NCBI GenBank assembly: GCA_963799425.1
Contig: CAWCXA010000012.1
Coordinates: 124,001 to 188,000, forward strand
Reading direction: 5' to 3'
DNA from: CAVWSM01 sp963799425
GTDB taxonomy: Bacteria > Actinomycetota > Actinomycetes > Jiangellales > Jiangellaceae
DNA length: 64,000 bases
Shown here: piece by piece, positions 34,181-44,788 of the stretch
Position numbering within the stretch: the first letter of the stretch is position 1
How the letters are laid out: the number at the start of each line of letters is the position of its first letter
Notes under the pieces: generated by a model
Seen by the model: only the letters and a program-made list of their open reading frames with translations
Database searches by the model: none
What the model was told of the DNA's origin: nothing
Translations under genes and position numbers: made by a program

Positions 34181-36313
34181 TTGGCTAGAAAGGTCCAGCG
34201 CCGGAATGGTGCGGCCCAAGGCGCAGCATCCGCGCGTCGTGACCGCGGCCTGGACAACGACGGCATCATCCCGGTCCTCGCTCGCGGCGTGCGCGAGGTC
34301 GAGGCAGACGTTCAGCGCGGTCGCTTGAGTCCCTCCGTGCGCACGAAGTTCCAAGTTGTCGCCTTGCTGGTTCGCGAGGAACGTGCCCGCGTCAAGGCTG
34401 ACGCGACGAGCAGTGATACCTACCGCGCCGGACAGCTCAAACGCCTCGACGGGATCGCGACGATCCTGGCGAGGACCGCGGTCAGCGAGCCCTCGCTACT
34501 GGCGCTGCTCGCCGACGACGCTGTCGTCTCCAACGCAGCCAGGTCGCTCAAGCGCGACATGCAGATCGCGGCAGGCATGCAGCCCACCGCCGACGAAGTC
34601 ACTACCAGCGAGCCCCCAGCCTCCTCGGCCACGACCAAGCGTCAGGTCGTGCCGCAGTCGGTCATCTCTCGACAGCTCGCCAATCCCTTCCTCGCCCCCG
34701 ATTATGCGCAAGTCGAGGCACGCGAGTCGCGCTCGCGCCGGCTGGCCAGCTGGGAGCTGATTGGACCCCTGCTCAACTCGTTCGAGTACGCCGCCGGTGG
34801 AGCCCCGGCATGCATGGCCCTTCCCGAAGCGGCCTCCCGCCGAGCACCGCATGGCCTCGAGCTGATGCCGCACCAGGCGCAGCTTGTCGCCGCGACCGAG
34901 CACGGCCACCGGACCTTCCTTCTCGCAGACGAGCCAGGCCTGGGCAAGACGGCTCAGGCGCTACTGGCCGCGCAGGCCGCGAATGCCTACCCGCTGCTCG
35001 CTGTCGTACCCAACGTCGTCAAGACCAACTGGGCGCGCGAGGCCAACCTGTGGACCCCAGGCCACCCGGCCACGGTGATCCACGGGGACGGCGACACGAT
35101 CGACGGCTTCGCCGACATCGTCATCGTCAACTACGAGTTGCTCGACCGTCACATTGGCTGGCTGGGCGACCTCGGCTTCCGCGGCATGGTCGTCGACGAG
35201 GCGCACTTCATCAAGAACAAGAAATCCCAGCGCTCCCAGCACGTCCTTGAGCTCTCCGAACGCATCCGGGCCCGTACCACCCGCCCCCTGCTCATGGCAC
35301 TGACCGGCACCCCGCTGATCAACGACATCGATGACTTCAGAGCCATCTGGCAGTTCCTCGGCTGGATCGACGACAGGAAGCCGGAAGCCGAGCTGATGGC
35401 GTCCCTCGAGGACACCGGCCTGACACCGGTGGATCCCGGGTTCTACGCCGCCGCCCGCGCCTGCGTTATCGACCTGGGCATCGTCCGTCGCCGCAAGGTC
35501 GAGGTGGCCGCCGACATCCCTGCCCGCCGCATCGCCGACCTCCCCGTCGAGCTTGACGACGCTGTCGGCCGCTCGATCCGCGACGCCGAACGCGAGCTCG
35601 CCGGCCGCCTCATGGCGCGCTATCAGAGCGCCCTCGAGACGCGGACCGCAGGTGCCGACATCCACGGCATCGACCACGACCTCGTACGCCGGGTCGCCGG
35701 GTGGGAGCTGACCGACGCCTCCACGTCGAAGACCGGCGAGAACGTGTTCAGCATGATGCGACGCATCGGTCAGGCCAAGGCGGGCCTGGCCGCGGACTAC
35801 ACCGCGCAGCTCGCACACAGCGTCGGCAAAGTCGTCTTCTTCGCCAAGCACGTCGACGTGCTGGACCTCGCCGAAGAGACCTTCGCCAAGCGCGGCATTC
35901 GCTACGCGTCGATCCGGGGCGATCAGACGGCAACGAGGCGACAGAAGAACATCGACGCTTTCGCCAATGATCCCGACGTCTCCATCGCGGTGTGCTCGCT
36001 GATGGCGGCCGGTGTGGGCATCAACCTCCAGGTCGCATCAAACCTGGTGCTCGCCGAGCTGTCCTGGACCGACGCCGAGCAGACGCAGGCCATCGACCGC
36101 GTCCACCGCATCGGTCAGGCCGAGCCCGTCACCGCCTGGCGCATCATCGCCGCACAGACAATCGACACGAAGATCGCCGAACTCATCGGGAGCAAAGCCG
36201 GGCTCGCCGCCAGGGCCCTCGACGGTTCCGACGAAGAGGTCTCATCGGCGACCGAGGTGCAACTCGAGGCTCTCGTCGCGCTCTTGACCGACGCGTTGTC
36301 AGCGTCGGTGTAG
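34181..36313 (+). CDS. SNF2-family DEAD/DEAH helicase-like ATPase
   Basis: The 710-aa protein has a non-conserved basic N-terminal region (about 1-215), then the SNF2 N-terminal ATPase core with ADEPGLGKT (Walker A) and DEAH (Asp339). The C-terminal core carries the QAIDRVHRIGQ motif VI. The start is the TTG at 34181, preceded by AGGAGG; the longer frame lies inside the structured leader. It translocates on DNA, and bacterial relatives such as RapA/HepA act in transcription recycling or accompany defence systems. No methylase, nuclease or Z1/SNF2-partner gene is adjacent, so it stands alone. Confidence 0.92.
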   Translation: MARKVQRRNGAAQGAASARRDRGLDNDGIIPVLARGVREVEADVQRGRLSPSVRTKFQVVALLVREERARVKADATSSDTYRAGQLKRLDGIATILARTAVSEPSLLALLADDAVVSNAARSLKRDMQIAAGMQPTADEVTTSEPPASSATTKRQVVPQSVISRQLANPFLAPDYAQVEARESRSRRLASWELIGPLLNSFEYAAGGAPACMALPEAASRRAPHGLELMPHQAQLVAATEHGHRTFLLADEPGLGKTAQALLAAQAANAYPLLAVVPNVVKTNWAREANLWTPGHPATVIHGDGDTIDGFADIVIVNYELLDRHIGWLGDLGFRGMVVDEAHFIKNKKSQRSQHVLELSERIRARTTRPLLMALTGTPLINDIDDFRAIWQFLGWIDDRKPEAELMASLEDTGLTPVDPGFYAAARACVIDLGIVRRRKVEVAADIPARRIADLPVELDDAVGRSIRDAERELAGRLMARYQSALETRTAGADIHGIDHDLVRRVAGWELTDASTSKTGENVFSMMRRIGQAKAGLAADYTAQLAHSVGKVVFFAKHVDVLDLAEETFAKRGIRYASIRGDQTATRRQKNIDAFANDPDVSIAVCSLMAAGVGINLQVASNLVLAELSWTDAEQTQAIDRVHRIGQAEPVTAWRIIAAQTIDTKIAELIGSKAGLAARALDGSDEEVSSATEVQLEALVALLTDALSASV

Positions 36314-36419
36314 TCACCCCGAGCCCTCCGAAGCAACGCGCAGATTTACCGTTGGCCGGTATCTCTCCTAGCGGTTGGCTTCGATGACACCTGCGCTCTT
36401 ACGCGGAAGGGTGGACCCC

Positions 36420-36473
36420 ATGCGGGACAGTCCACGCCTGCTGCGGTTCCGCGTCCGCGGCCTCTGGGAGTGA
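36420..36473 (+). CDS. Possible 17-aa leader peptide
   Basis: A short ORF (MRDSPRLLRFRVRGLWE) has GGAAGGG about nine bases upstream. Its TGA overlaps the GTG of the next small ORF (GTGA). It is very short and may be chance; it is listed because the overlap continues a chain of coupled starts. Confidence 0.2.
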   Translation: MRDSPRLLRFRVRGLWE

Positions 36474-36721
36474 GTCCTCTGCCTGTCGGCGATCTGGTTA
36501 CGGTGGCGTTGGTCGCGGTACGCACGGTGTTCGCCGTGGCGTCCCTGCGCCGGCCGTGGCCTCTTGCCAGGCTGAGCTTCCAGTTCGGATTGCTGCTCAA
36601 CGAGGCTAGTCAGGGCCGGATGTGCATCAGCCCGAACTATCGCCTGCGCCCGGCCGTGCAGCATCCTGATCACTTGACCGACCTCCCGGTGCGAACCGCG
36701 GCATCCGAGCGGGCGAATTGA
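36470..36721 (+). CDS. Hypothetical 83-aa protein upstream of DedA-PAP2 gene
   Basis: This small GTG-start ORF has a stop overlapping the TTG start of the DedA-PAP2 gene (TTGA). The N-terminal half is mildly hydrophobic (DLVTVALVAVRTVFAVA), the rest polar. I recognise no family. The region from 36314 to 36717 otherwise holds no gene-like sequence, so this is either a real coupled leader gene or a chance frame in high-GC DNA. Confidence 0.3.
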   Translation: MSPLPVGDLVTVALVAVRTVFAVASLRRPWPLARLSFQFGLLLNEASQGRMCISPNYRLRPAVQHPDHLTDLPVRTAASERAN

Positions 36722-38154
36722 GCGGACTCGTCGACGGTCTGATTGGCCTGACCAGTCCCTGGGGATACCTACTGGTCGGGCTGCTCGCCTGCCTGGAGGC
36801 GGCGGCGTTCGTCGGCCTGGTGATCCCCGGAGAGACGGCGATGCTGCTGGGTGGTGTCCTTGCGGCGACAGGGCATGCGGGCCTGGTCCCGATGATGATC
36901 GTCGCGAGCGTTGGCGCGGTCGCGGGCGACTCGATTGGGTACGCGATCGGACGTCACTTCGGTGGGCCAATGCGGCGGAGCCGACTGGGACGTCGCATCG
37001 GCGATCGGCGGTGGCGCCGGGCTGAGGACTACTTACGACAACGCGGCGGACCAGCCGTGTTCTTCGGTCGTTTTGTGGGAGTGCTCAGGGCGTTCGTGCC
37101 AGCCATCGCCGGCGCGTCGCGCATGCCGTACCGGACGTTCCTGCCGTACAACGTCGCCGGCGGGGTGCTGTGGGCCTGCGGGTTTGTACTGATCGGATAT
37201 CTGGCCGGCCACTCCTATCAACGGGTGGAAGGCATCGTCGGGCCGGCCGGTCTGCTGCTCCTCGCCTTCGTGGTCGTTACCGGCGTCGTGATCATCGCGG
37301 CACGTTGGATCAGCGGCCATCCGCAGCTGATCCGCGGCTGGGTCCATCGAATAGCGCGTCAGCCGCTGGTGGCGCGGATCCGACAGCGGTACGCCGCCCA
37401 GCTGGCGTTCCTGGCTGACCGGCTGCGCCCTGGGCAAGCGCTGGGACTGGCCTTGACCGTTCAGCTCTCCGTGCTGGCGGGCCTCGGCTGGTTGTTCGGC
37501 AGCGTGCTGCAAGACGTCGTTCGCAACGAGAAGGTCGTTCAGATCGACGCACCCCTGATGCGGTTCTTCGCAGGCCACAGAGAGGTGTGGTTGACCCGGG
37601 TCATGGAGGCGGTGACTTGGCTTGGCAGCGTTACCGTGCTCGGTGCGCTGGTCGTGGGCGTTGGCCTGGTCGCGCATCGACGCAGCCGGTCGTGGCGACC
37701 GTTGCGGCTGCTGGTCGTCACCTTGGTTGGGGCAGTCCTGCTCAGCGACCTGGTGAAGGTGCTCGTCGCAAAGCCGCGGCCACCTGCCGCCGACGCCTTG
37801 GTCCACGCCAGCGGATACTCGTTCCCGTCCGGACACGCCACCCAAGCCACCGCGACCCTGCTTTGCGCGGCGCTGGTGCTCGCGGCATTGACTGCGTCGT
37901 GGTCACGTCGAGTCACCCTGGTGACCGTCGCCGCCGGCCTCGCCGTGCTCGTGGGCGTCACTCGCGTCTACCTAGGAGTTCACGCACCTAGTGACGTACT
38001 CGGTGGCTGGGCACTCGGAGGACTCTGGCTCACGGTCACGCTGGCCGCATTCCGGCTCCTCGACCGGCCTAACTCCCACCCCGACACACCCAGTAACTCC
38101 CCCGACATACCCAAGGAGCCTCATGTACCTGCGTTGCCCAGTCTTCAGGCCTGA
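36718..38154 (+). CDS. DedA (VTT) and PAP2 phosphatase fusion membrane protein
   Basis: The 478-aa protein joins an N-terminal DedA/VTT domain (about 5-195) to a C-terminal PAP2 phosphatase (about 235-460). The first carries the VIPGETAMLLGG, GDSIGYAIGR and FFGRFVGVLRAFVPAIAG segments. The second carries K-x6-RP in KVLVAKPRP, FPSGHAT, and R-x5-H-x3-D in TRVYLGVHAPSD. DedA proteins translocate undecaprenyl phosphate and PAP2 enzymes dephosphorylate undecaprenyl pyrophosphate. One polypeptide could therefore both recycle and flip the lipid carrier (inference from families). The TTG start at 36718 lacks a strong ribosome site and overlaps the preceding ORF. Confidence 0.9.
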   Translation: MSGLVDGLIGLTSPWGYLLVGLLACLEAAAFVGLVIPGETAMLLGGVLAATGHAGLVPMMIVASVGAVAGDSIGYAIGRHFGGPMRRSRLGRRIGDRRWRRAEDYLRQRGGPAVFFGRFVGVLRAFVPAIAGASRMPYRTFLPYNVAGGVLWACGFVLIGYLAGHSYQRVEGIVGPAGLLLLAFVVVTGVVIIAARWISGHPQLIRGWVHRIARQPLVARIRQRYAAQLAFLADRLRPGQALGLALTVQLSVLAGLGWLFGSVLQDVVRNEKVVQIDAPLMRFFAGHREVWLTRVMEAVTWLGSVTVLGALVVGVGLVAHRRSRSWRPLRLLVVTLVGAVLLSDLVKVLVAKPRPPAADALVHASGYSFPSGHATQATATLLCAALVLAALTASWSRRVTLVTVAAGLAVLVGVTRVYLGVHAPSDVLGGWALGGLWLTVTLAAFRLLDRPNSHPDTPSNSPDIPKEPHVPALPSLQA

Positions 38155-38250
38155 CCGCCGCCAAGTCAGGCGACTCCATACACAGCACGCCGGGTCGGGG
38201 CAGAACGTGATGTTGCCGTCCCAGTTGCGCATGCCGAGTCGGGACGCCTC

Positions 38251-39804
38251 ATGACCCTGGTGAGCACCGAAACGCCTTCCCGCGCGACTCCTCCGCGACC
38301 GTTGCAGGCGGCGGCCGGGCTGCTCGCCGGTGCCTGCGCACTCGCCGCGGCCGAGCTCGTCGCCGGAGTGACAGGGTCGCTCGGTTCCCCGGTCGCCGCC
38401 GTGGGTGGCGCTGTCGTCGATCGGACGCCCGTTTGGCTCGAGCGTTTCGCCATCAGTACGTTCGGCCAGCAGGACAAGGCTGCCCTGCAAGTCGGCATCC
38501 TCGTCCTGACCAGCGCTTACGCCTGCCTGGTCGGTGTCCTCGCCTTCCGGCGGATGTCATTGGCGATGACAGCCATCGCGGTGTTCGGGGCGCTCGGCGC
38601 CGCCGCCGCCGTGACGCGGCATCAAGCGACCTGGGTCGACGCCCTGCCGTCACTCATCGGTGCGGCGGCAGGTGCGGCGAGCCTGCAGCTCATCGTGCGG
38701 TCGAGCACGTCGCAGACCGCCGTGGACGCTAGCTGGGACCGTCGGCGTTTCCTGCTGACGTCGGCACTGCTCGGGGCGGGGGCGGCGGTTGCCGCAGGGC
38801 TCGGCCGGTGGCTGCTGGGCGAGCAGTTCGACGTGAGCGCCTCACGCAACCGCGTACGACTCCCTGTGCCGGTCTCACCAGCTGCCCCAACGCCGCCGAC
38901 AGCCGATCTCGCCGTCCCCGATGCGACGCCGTTCATCACGTCAAATGCGGACTTCTACCGTGTCGACACCGCGCTGGTGATGCCCGGGGTACCGACCGAG
39001 GACTGGAGTCTGCGCGTGCACGGCATGGTGGACCGGGAGCTCACCATCGACTTTGCCGACTTGCTTGGCCGACCCATGGTGGAGCGTTACATCACTCTCG
39101 CCTGCGTCTCCAACGAGGTTGGCGGCTCGCTTGTAGGAAATGCGCGATGGCTGGGAGCCCCTCTGAGGGATGTTCTGGAAAGTGCCGGGGTCCATGATGG
39201 CGCCGACCAGCTTGTCAGCCGCTCGGCGGATGGATGGACCGCAGGCACGCCCGTTAGCGTCGTGATGGATGGCCGCGACGCCTTGCTGGCCGTCGGCATG
39301 AATGGCGAGCCGTTGCCCCAGTCGCACGGCTTTCCCGTACGCATGGTCGTGCCCGGCCTGTACGGCTACGTGTCGGCCACCAAATGGCTCGTGGACCTCG
39401 AGTTGTCGACGTTCGATGCGTTCGACGCCTACTGGGTGCGTCGGGGCTGGGCCGAACAGGGACCGATCAAGACCATGGCCCGGATCGACACGCCCCGGGC
39501 TTCGGGCACGCCCAAGGCGGGCCAGGTCATGGTCGCCGGCACTGCCTGGGCGCCGCACCTAGGCATCGACGCGGTCCAGGTGCGCGTGGATGACGGCCCG
39601 TGGACTGCCGCGTCCCTGGCCACCGACGTGAGCGTCGACACGTGGCGTCTCTGGACATTCGATTGGGCCGCCACACCCGGAAGCCACACCCTGCAGGCGC
39701 GAGCCACCGACGGCAACGGCGACGTCCAGACCGGACGACGTGAGGAGCCTTTCCCGGACGGTGCCAGCGGTTGGCACACGGTCGTTGTCACGGTCAGCGA
39801 CTGA
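38251..39804 (+). CDS. Membrane-anchored sulfite-oxidase-family molybdoenzyme
   Basis: The 517-aa protein has four or five N-terminal helices, then a twin-arginine-like DRRRFLL followed by a hydrophobic run at about 172-190. The extracytoplasmic SUOX-fold domain has the molybdenum ligand Cys285 in TLACVSNEVGG and the GFPVRMVVPGLYGY signature, and ends in a dimerisation (Mo-co_dimer) domain. It would oxidise sulfite or reduce a sulfoxide-like compound outside the membrane. No haem subunit is adjacent. The ATG at 38251 is the first giving a normal N-terminus. Confidence 0.9.
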   Translation: MTLVSTETPSRATPPRPLQAAAGLLAGACALAAAELVAGVTGSLGSPVAAVGGAVVDRTPVWLERFAISTFGQQDKAALQVGILVLTSAYACLVGVLAFRRMSLAMTAIAVFGALGAAAAVTRHQATWVDALPSLIGAAAGAASLQLIVRSSTSQTAVDASWDRRRFLLTSALLGAGAAVAAGLGRWLLGEQFDVSASRNRVRLPVPVSPAAPTPPTADLAVPDATPFITSNADFYRVDTALVMPGVPTEDWSLRVHGMVDRELTIDFADLLGRPMVERYITLACVSNEVGGSLVGNARWLGAPLRDVLESAGVHDGADQLVSRSADGWTAGTPVSVVMDGRDALLAVGMNGEPLPQSHGFPVRMVVPGLYGYVSATKWLVDLELSTFDAFDAYWVRRGWAEQGPIKTMARIDTPRASGTPKAGQVMVAGTAWAPHLGIDAVQVRVDDGPWTAASLATDVSVDTWRLWTFDWAATPGSHTLQARATDGNGDVQTGRREEPFPDGASGWHTVVVTVSD

Positions 39805-39820
39805 GCGTTGCCCGGCCTCG

Positions 39821-40626
39821 TCAGCCCCTCGTCCGGTAAAGCCGTGTCGTGAGCGGGGCGAAGACGGCCGTCAGGACGGCTGCCGTACCCAACACGATCG
39901 CGATGTCGGACATCTCCGCATTGCCCTCCATCAGCCCCCGCGACGCAGTCGCAAGGAAGGAGATCGGGTTGGCGTTGACGAACGCCTCCAGCGGGGCGGG
40001 CAGGGTCTCGGGGTCGACGAAGACGTTGCTGAGGAAGGTCAGCGGAAAGATGGCGGTAAAGCCGGCGTTCATGACCGCATTCGGTGAGCGCAGCACCAGG
40101 CCAAGCGTCATAAAGACCCACGACAGCGCGAACGCGAAGACAATCACCAGGGCGAGCGCCAGGGCCACGCCGCCGACGCCGGCAGCCGGCCGGAAACCGA
40201 GCGCGACGCCGAGCACGACAATGACAGTGCCGGCAATCAGGTAACGCACACTGTCACCGAGCAACGCCCCCACCAACGGCGCCGGCCGCCAGATCGGCAA
40301 GGTGCGGAACCGGTCGACGACTCCCTTGGTCAGGTCCGTGTTGAGCGAGACCCCCGAATAGACGGTCGTGAACAGCACCGTCATCACGAGGATTCCGGGG
40401 AGGATGTAGTCGCGGTATGCGCCGGTGGACCCGGCGATCGCGCCACCGAACAGGTACGTGAACATCAGCACGAACAGCACCGGCGTCAGCGTCACGTCCA
40501 TCAGCTGCTCAGGAACGTGCTTGATCTTGAGCATTCCTCGCCAACCGAAGGTCAGCGCCGCCGACAGTGGGCTCGCGCGCGGAGGGCGTGGGGTCGAGAC
40601 CAGTGCTCGGCGTAGAGCGAGGTCGG

Positions 40627-40630
<4 letters not shown>
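39821..40630 (-). CDS. ABC-2 type permease, DrrB-like
   Basis: The 269-aa permease has six helices and the ABC-2 features DYILPGILVMTVLFT, FRTLPIWRPAPLVG and PLTFLSNVFVDPETLP. It forms the membrane half of a drug or lipid exporter with the ATPase gene upstream. The two overlap by four bases (ATGA at 40627-40630). DrrB-type permeases export daunorubicin-like compounds in producers, but most relatives export unknown substrates. Confidence 0.92.
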
Positions 40631-41643
<1,013 letters not shown>

Positions 41644-41649
41644 CGCCTC

Positions 41650-41680
41650 ACGCTAAAGCCCCAACCGCGCTTGAGGTCAA
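41650..41680 (-). promoter_or_regulatory. MerR-type promoter of the DrrAB operon
   Basis: On the minus strand TTGACC (41675-41680) and TAGCGT (41650-41655) are separated by 19 bp, longer than the usual 17. The spacer carries an imperfect dyad CCTCAA-N6-TTGGGG. A long spacer with an internal dyad is the hallmark of MerR/SoxR-controlled promoters. The ATG follows the -10 after six bases. Confidence 0.5.
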
Positions 41681-44600
41681 GCGTGTTTCTCGTCGGCGAG
41701 GTTGCCTCCGGGCAACGCTCGGCCCCGCCCCGCCCCCTCGGTTGCTCGGCTCAGTCGGATGGTCACGATCTGGAACGGCCTCAGCCGGAGGGGGAATCCG
41801 TGAACCCCGGCCGGAGTCGAACCCAATGCCTCGGACGGGATTTCACGTTCCAGCAGGTCTGTCTCCACAGCTGAGGCGACCGCGAAGCCGGGCACCAGCC
41901 GAGCTTTAGCCCGTCCGCCTAGGGATTCGTAAGCACGTACGACCACGTCGCCTGACCGATCGTCGGCGAGCTTGACAGCCTCGATCAACACCGCCTCGTC
42001 GCCGTCAATTCTGACCAGCGGCTCCACGGGATCGGCGGCGGATGAGAGTTGCCGCAACGGCAGGTTGATGTCGTAGCCCTCCGCGATGGCGTCTGCGATG
42101 CCCGACCCCGCGACGAGGGCGTACCGCATCTCGTGCCTGCCCTGGTCGGTCTCGGGGTCGGGGAACCTCGGTGCGCGCAGCAGCGACAACCGCACCGTAG
42201 TCGCGGTGCCGCCATCCGGTAGCGCCCAGCGGCGTGCGTCATGCCCGTAGGTCGAGTCGTTGACGATCGCCACGCCATACCCGGGCTCCCCCACGTGCAC
42301 CCAGCGGTGCGCGCACACCTCGAACTTCGCAGCGTCCCAGGACGTGTTCTGGTGAGTCGGTCGGTAGATGTGCCCGTACTGCGTCTCGTACGCCGCCCGG
42401 TCTGCGTGCACGTCGATCGGGAACGCAACCTTGAGGAACCTCTCTCGTTCGTGCCAGTCAATCTCGACCCGGAAGTCGACGCGGTGGGCACCGGGTGCGA
42501 GCGTGATGTCCTGGACCGCCTGCGAGTTCCCGAACTGCCGAACGACCCGTACGGTGACCGGCGCCACGAGCGCGATCGACTGCGATTCGGGCAGGTCGGT
42601 GACGCTGTTGCGGTAGAACGCGTCGACATCCCAGGCGTCCCACCGGTTCGGCAAGTCCGGATGCAGCTGGAGCAGGTTGGCGGCGTGGCCGCGTGCAACT
42701 ACCTCACGATCGGCGACCAGGTCGCGCGCTGAGGTGAGCAGGCCCTGAGCGTTCACGACAATGCGCAGGATCCCGTTGTCGAGGACGAAGCCGTCGTCCG
42801 ATTCCGTGACGGAGACCGCTGGGTCGACCACCTCCGGTTCTCCTGCTCCGAGCGCAGCCACGCCGTGTCGAGCTCGTGGTGCCGCGTTGAACAGCATGTC
42901 TCGATCGCCCGTCCCACCGAGCGTGCGCTGCGCGGCCGAGATCAGCTCCTCGAGCTCGGCGCCGACGCGGGCGTACGCCTCGCGCGCCTCCCGATGGACC
43001 CACGCGATTGACGAACCGGGCAGGATGTCGTGGAACTGATGCAACAGCACCGTCTTCCAGATCCGGTCCACCGCGTCGAACGGGTACGGTGCTCCGCGGC
43101 GAACAGCGGCGGTCGCACACCACAGCTCCGCCTCCCGCAGCAGGTGCTCGGCGCGCCGGTTGCCCTGCTTGGTCTTGGCCTGCGAGGTGTAGGTGCCGCG
43201 GTGCAGCTCGAGGTACAGCTCGCCGACCCAGACGGGCGCGTCGCCGTACTCGGCTTCCGCCGCTGCGAAGAACGCAGCCGGCGGCTCGACCGTTACCCGC
43301 GGCGAGCCCTCCAAGTCCGCAGTGCGCTCAGCCCGTGCGAGCATCTCGCGGGTCGGACCGCCGCCCCCGTCACCGTGCCCGAACGGCACCAGCGACCGGG
43401 TCGCCGCACCCTTGTCGCGGAAGTTGCGCACCGCGTGCGCGAGCTCCCGTCCAGCCAGCTCGCTGTTGTAGGTGTCGACCGGGGGGAAGTGGGTGAAGAC
43501 TCGGCTGCCGTCCAGACCCTCCCACCAAAACGAGTGGTGCGGGAAGCGGTTGGTGTCGTTCCACGAGATCTTCTGCGTTAGAAACCAGCGCGATCCCGCC
43601 AACCGAGCCAGCTGCGGCAGTGCCGCCGAATATCCGAACGAGTCGGGCAGCCACACCTCCTGGGTGTCCACGCCGAACTTCTCCAGGAAGTAGCGCTTGC
43701 CGTGCACCAGCTGACGCGCCATCGACTCCGAACCCGGCATGTTGGTGTCTGACTCCACCCACATGCCACCCACTGGCACGAACCGCCCGCCACGCACGTG
43801 CTCGGCGACGCGTGCGAACACCTCGGGCCGGTGCTCCTCGAGCCAGGCGAACTGCTGGGCCGACGACATGGCGAAGACGAAGTCGTCGTGGGTGTCGAGT
43901 AGTTGCACGACGTTTGATGCCGTACGCGCGACCTTGCGCACCGTTTCGCGCACGGGCCACAACCAGGCCGAGTCGATGTGCGCATGGCCGACGGCGGAGA
44001 CGCGATGTGCGCTGGCCTGAGCCGGGCTTGCCAGGGCGCCGGTCAGCTCCGCGCGGGCGGCCTTAACCGAGCCCGCAACGTCGGCCAGGTTGAGAACGTC
44101 CAGCGAGCGGCCCAGCGCGCGAAGGATCTCCCAGGCACGTGGCTGATCCGAGGGCAGTTCTGCCGCCAGCTGGCCGAGCACCTCCAGGTCCTGCACCAGC
44201 TCCCACACCTCCGGCAGGAACACAGTGATGTCGGCCCGCGCAAACCGATACAACGGCTGCACCCCGGCTGTGTCCTTGGCTCCGAGTGTGGTGGGCGTGA
44301 ATCCGTGCGGGCCGATCAGGATTGGGTTGGCGGCCGCCTCGACGAACAGGTCGATGGTCTCGCCGCCGCTGGCAACATCGGCGATGGGCACCCAGTCGTT
44401 TCGCGGGTTGAGTCCTTTGACCACGGTCCCGTCCGGCCGGTAGACGAGACCCTCGGCCTGGAAGCCGGACGAGTGGCCCGTCCAGCCCAGGTCGACCAGC
44501 AGCTCGACCGTTTCGTTGACCGCCTCCGCTGGCACCATCCCGGTGAGATGAAACCAGGTCGTGCCCCAGGGTGGACCCCACGCGCCGCCAACGGCGAACG

Positions 44601-44787
44601 GCGCGAACGCGGCCCTTGCAGCGAGCGCCACCGATGGGGGCACCGGCTCACCTTGGCCGTCCCCGACATGCCACGCCTCGACGGAAAGCGGGCCAACCAG
44701 TCGGTGCGCGGCCGGCTGTACGCGTTCGCGGAGCACCCGCGCCAGCCGGTTCTGAGTCAGGGCATGGTCATCATGCACTGGTGCCAC
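41677..44787 (-). CDS. Alpha-mannosidase, GH38 family
   Basis: The 1036-aa enzyme has the GH38 catalytic start GHAHIDSAWLWPVRET (zinc ligands His and Asp), the nucleophile region MWVESDTNMPGSES, and the LPDSFGYSAALPQ motif. The beta-rich C-terminal domains have the right length for the family. It lacks a signal peptide, so it is cytosolic. It would remove alpha-mannose residues from oligosaccharides or glycoconjugates. The GTG start at 44787 lies one base after the stop of the nitroreductase gene, so the two form an operon. The combination has no obvious common pathway. Confidence 0.93.
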   Translation of the reverse strand: MAPVHDDHALTQNRLARVLRERVQPAAHRLVGPLSVEAWHVGDGQGEPVPPSVALAARAAFAPFAVGGAWGPPWGTTWFHLTGMVPAEAVNETVELLVDLGWTGHSSGFQAEGLVYRPDGTVVKGLNPRNDWVPIADVASGGETIDLFVEAAANPILIGPHGFTPTTLGAKDTAGVQPLYRFARADITVFLPEVWELVQDLEVLGQLAAELPSDQPRAWEILRALGRSLDVLNLADVAGSVKAARAELTGALASPAQASAHRVSAVGHAHIDSAWLWPVRETVRKVARTASNVVQLLDTHDDFVFAMSSAQQFAWLEEHRPEVFARVAEHVRGGRFVPVGGMWVESDTNMPGSESMARQLVHGKRYFLEKFGVDTQEVWLPDSFGYSAALPQLARLAGSRWFLTQKISWNDTNRFPHHSFWWEGLDGSRVFTHFPPVDTYNSELAGRELAHAVRNFRDKGAATRSLVPFGHGDGGGGPTREMLARAERTADLEGSPRVTVEPPAAFFAAAEAEYGDAPVWVGELYLELHRGTYTSQAKTKQGNRRAEHLLREAELWCATAAVRRGAPYPFDAVDRIWKTVLLHQFHDILPGSSIAWVHREAREAYARVGAELEELISAAQRTLGGTGDRDMLFNAAPRARHGVAALGAGEPEVVDPAVSVTESDDGFVLDNGILRIVVNAQGLLTSARDLVADREVVARGHAANLLQLHPDLPNRWDAWDVDAFYRNSVTDLPESQSIALVAPVTVRVVRQFGNSQAVQDITLAPGAHRVDFRVEIDWHERERFLKVAFPIDVHADRAAYETQYGHIYRPTHQNTSWDAAKFEVCAHRWVHVGEPGYGVAIVNDSTYGHDARRWALPDGGTATTVRLSLLRAPRFPDPETDQGRHEMRYALVAGSGIADAIAEGYDINLPLRQLSSAADPVEPLVRIDGDEAVLIEAVKLADDRSGDVVVRAYESLGGRAKARLVPGFAVASAVETDLLEREIPSEALGSTPAGVHGFPLRLRPFQIVTIRLSRATEGAGRGRALPGGNLADEKHA

Positions 44788-44788
44788 C

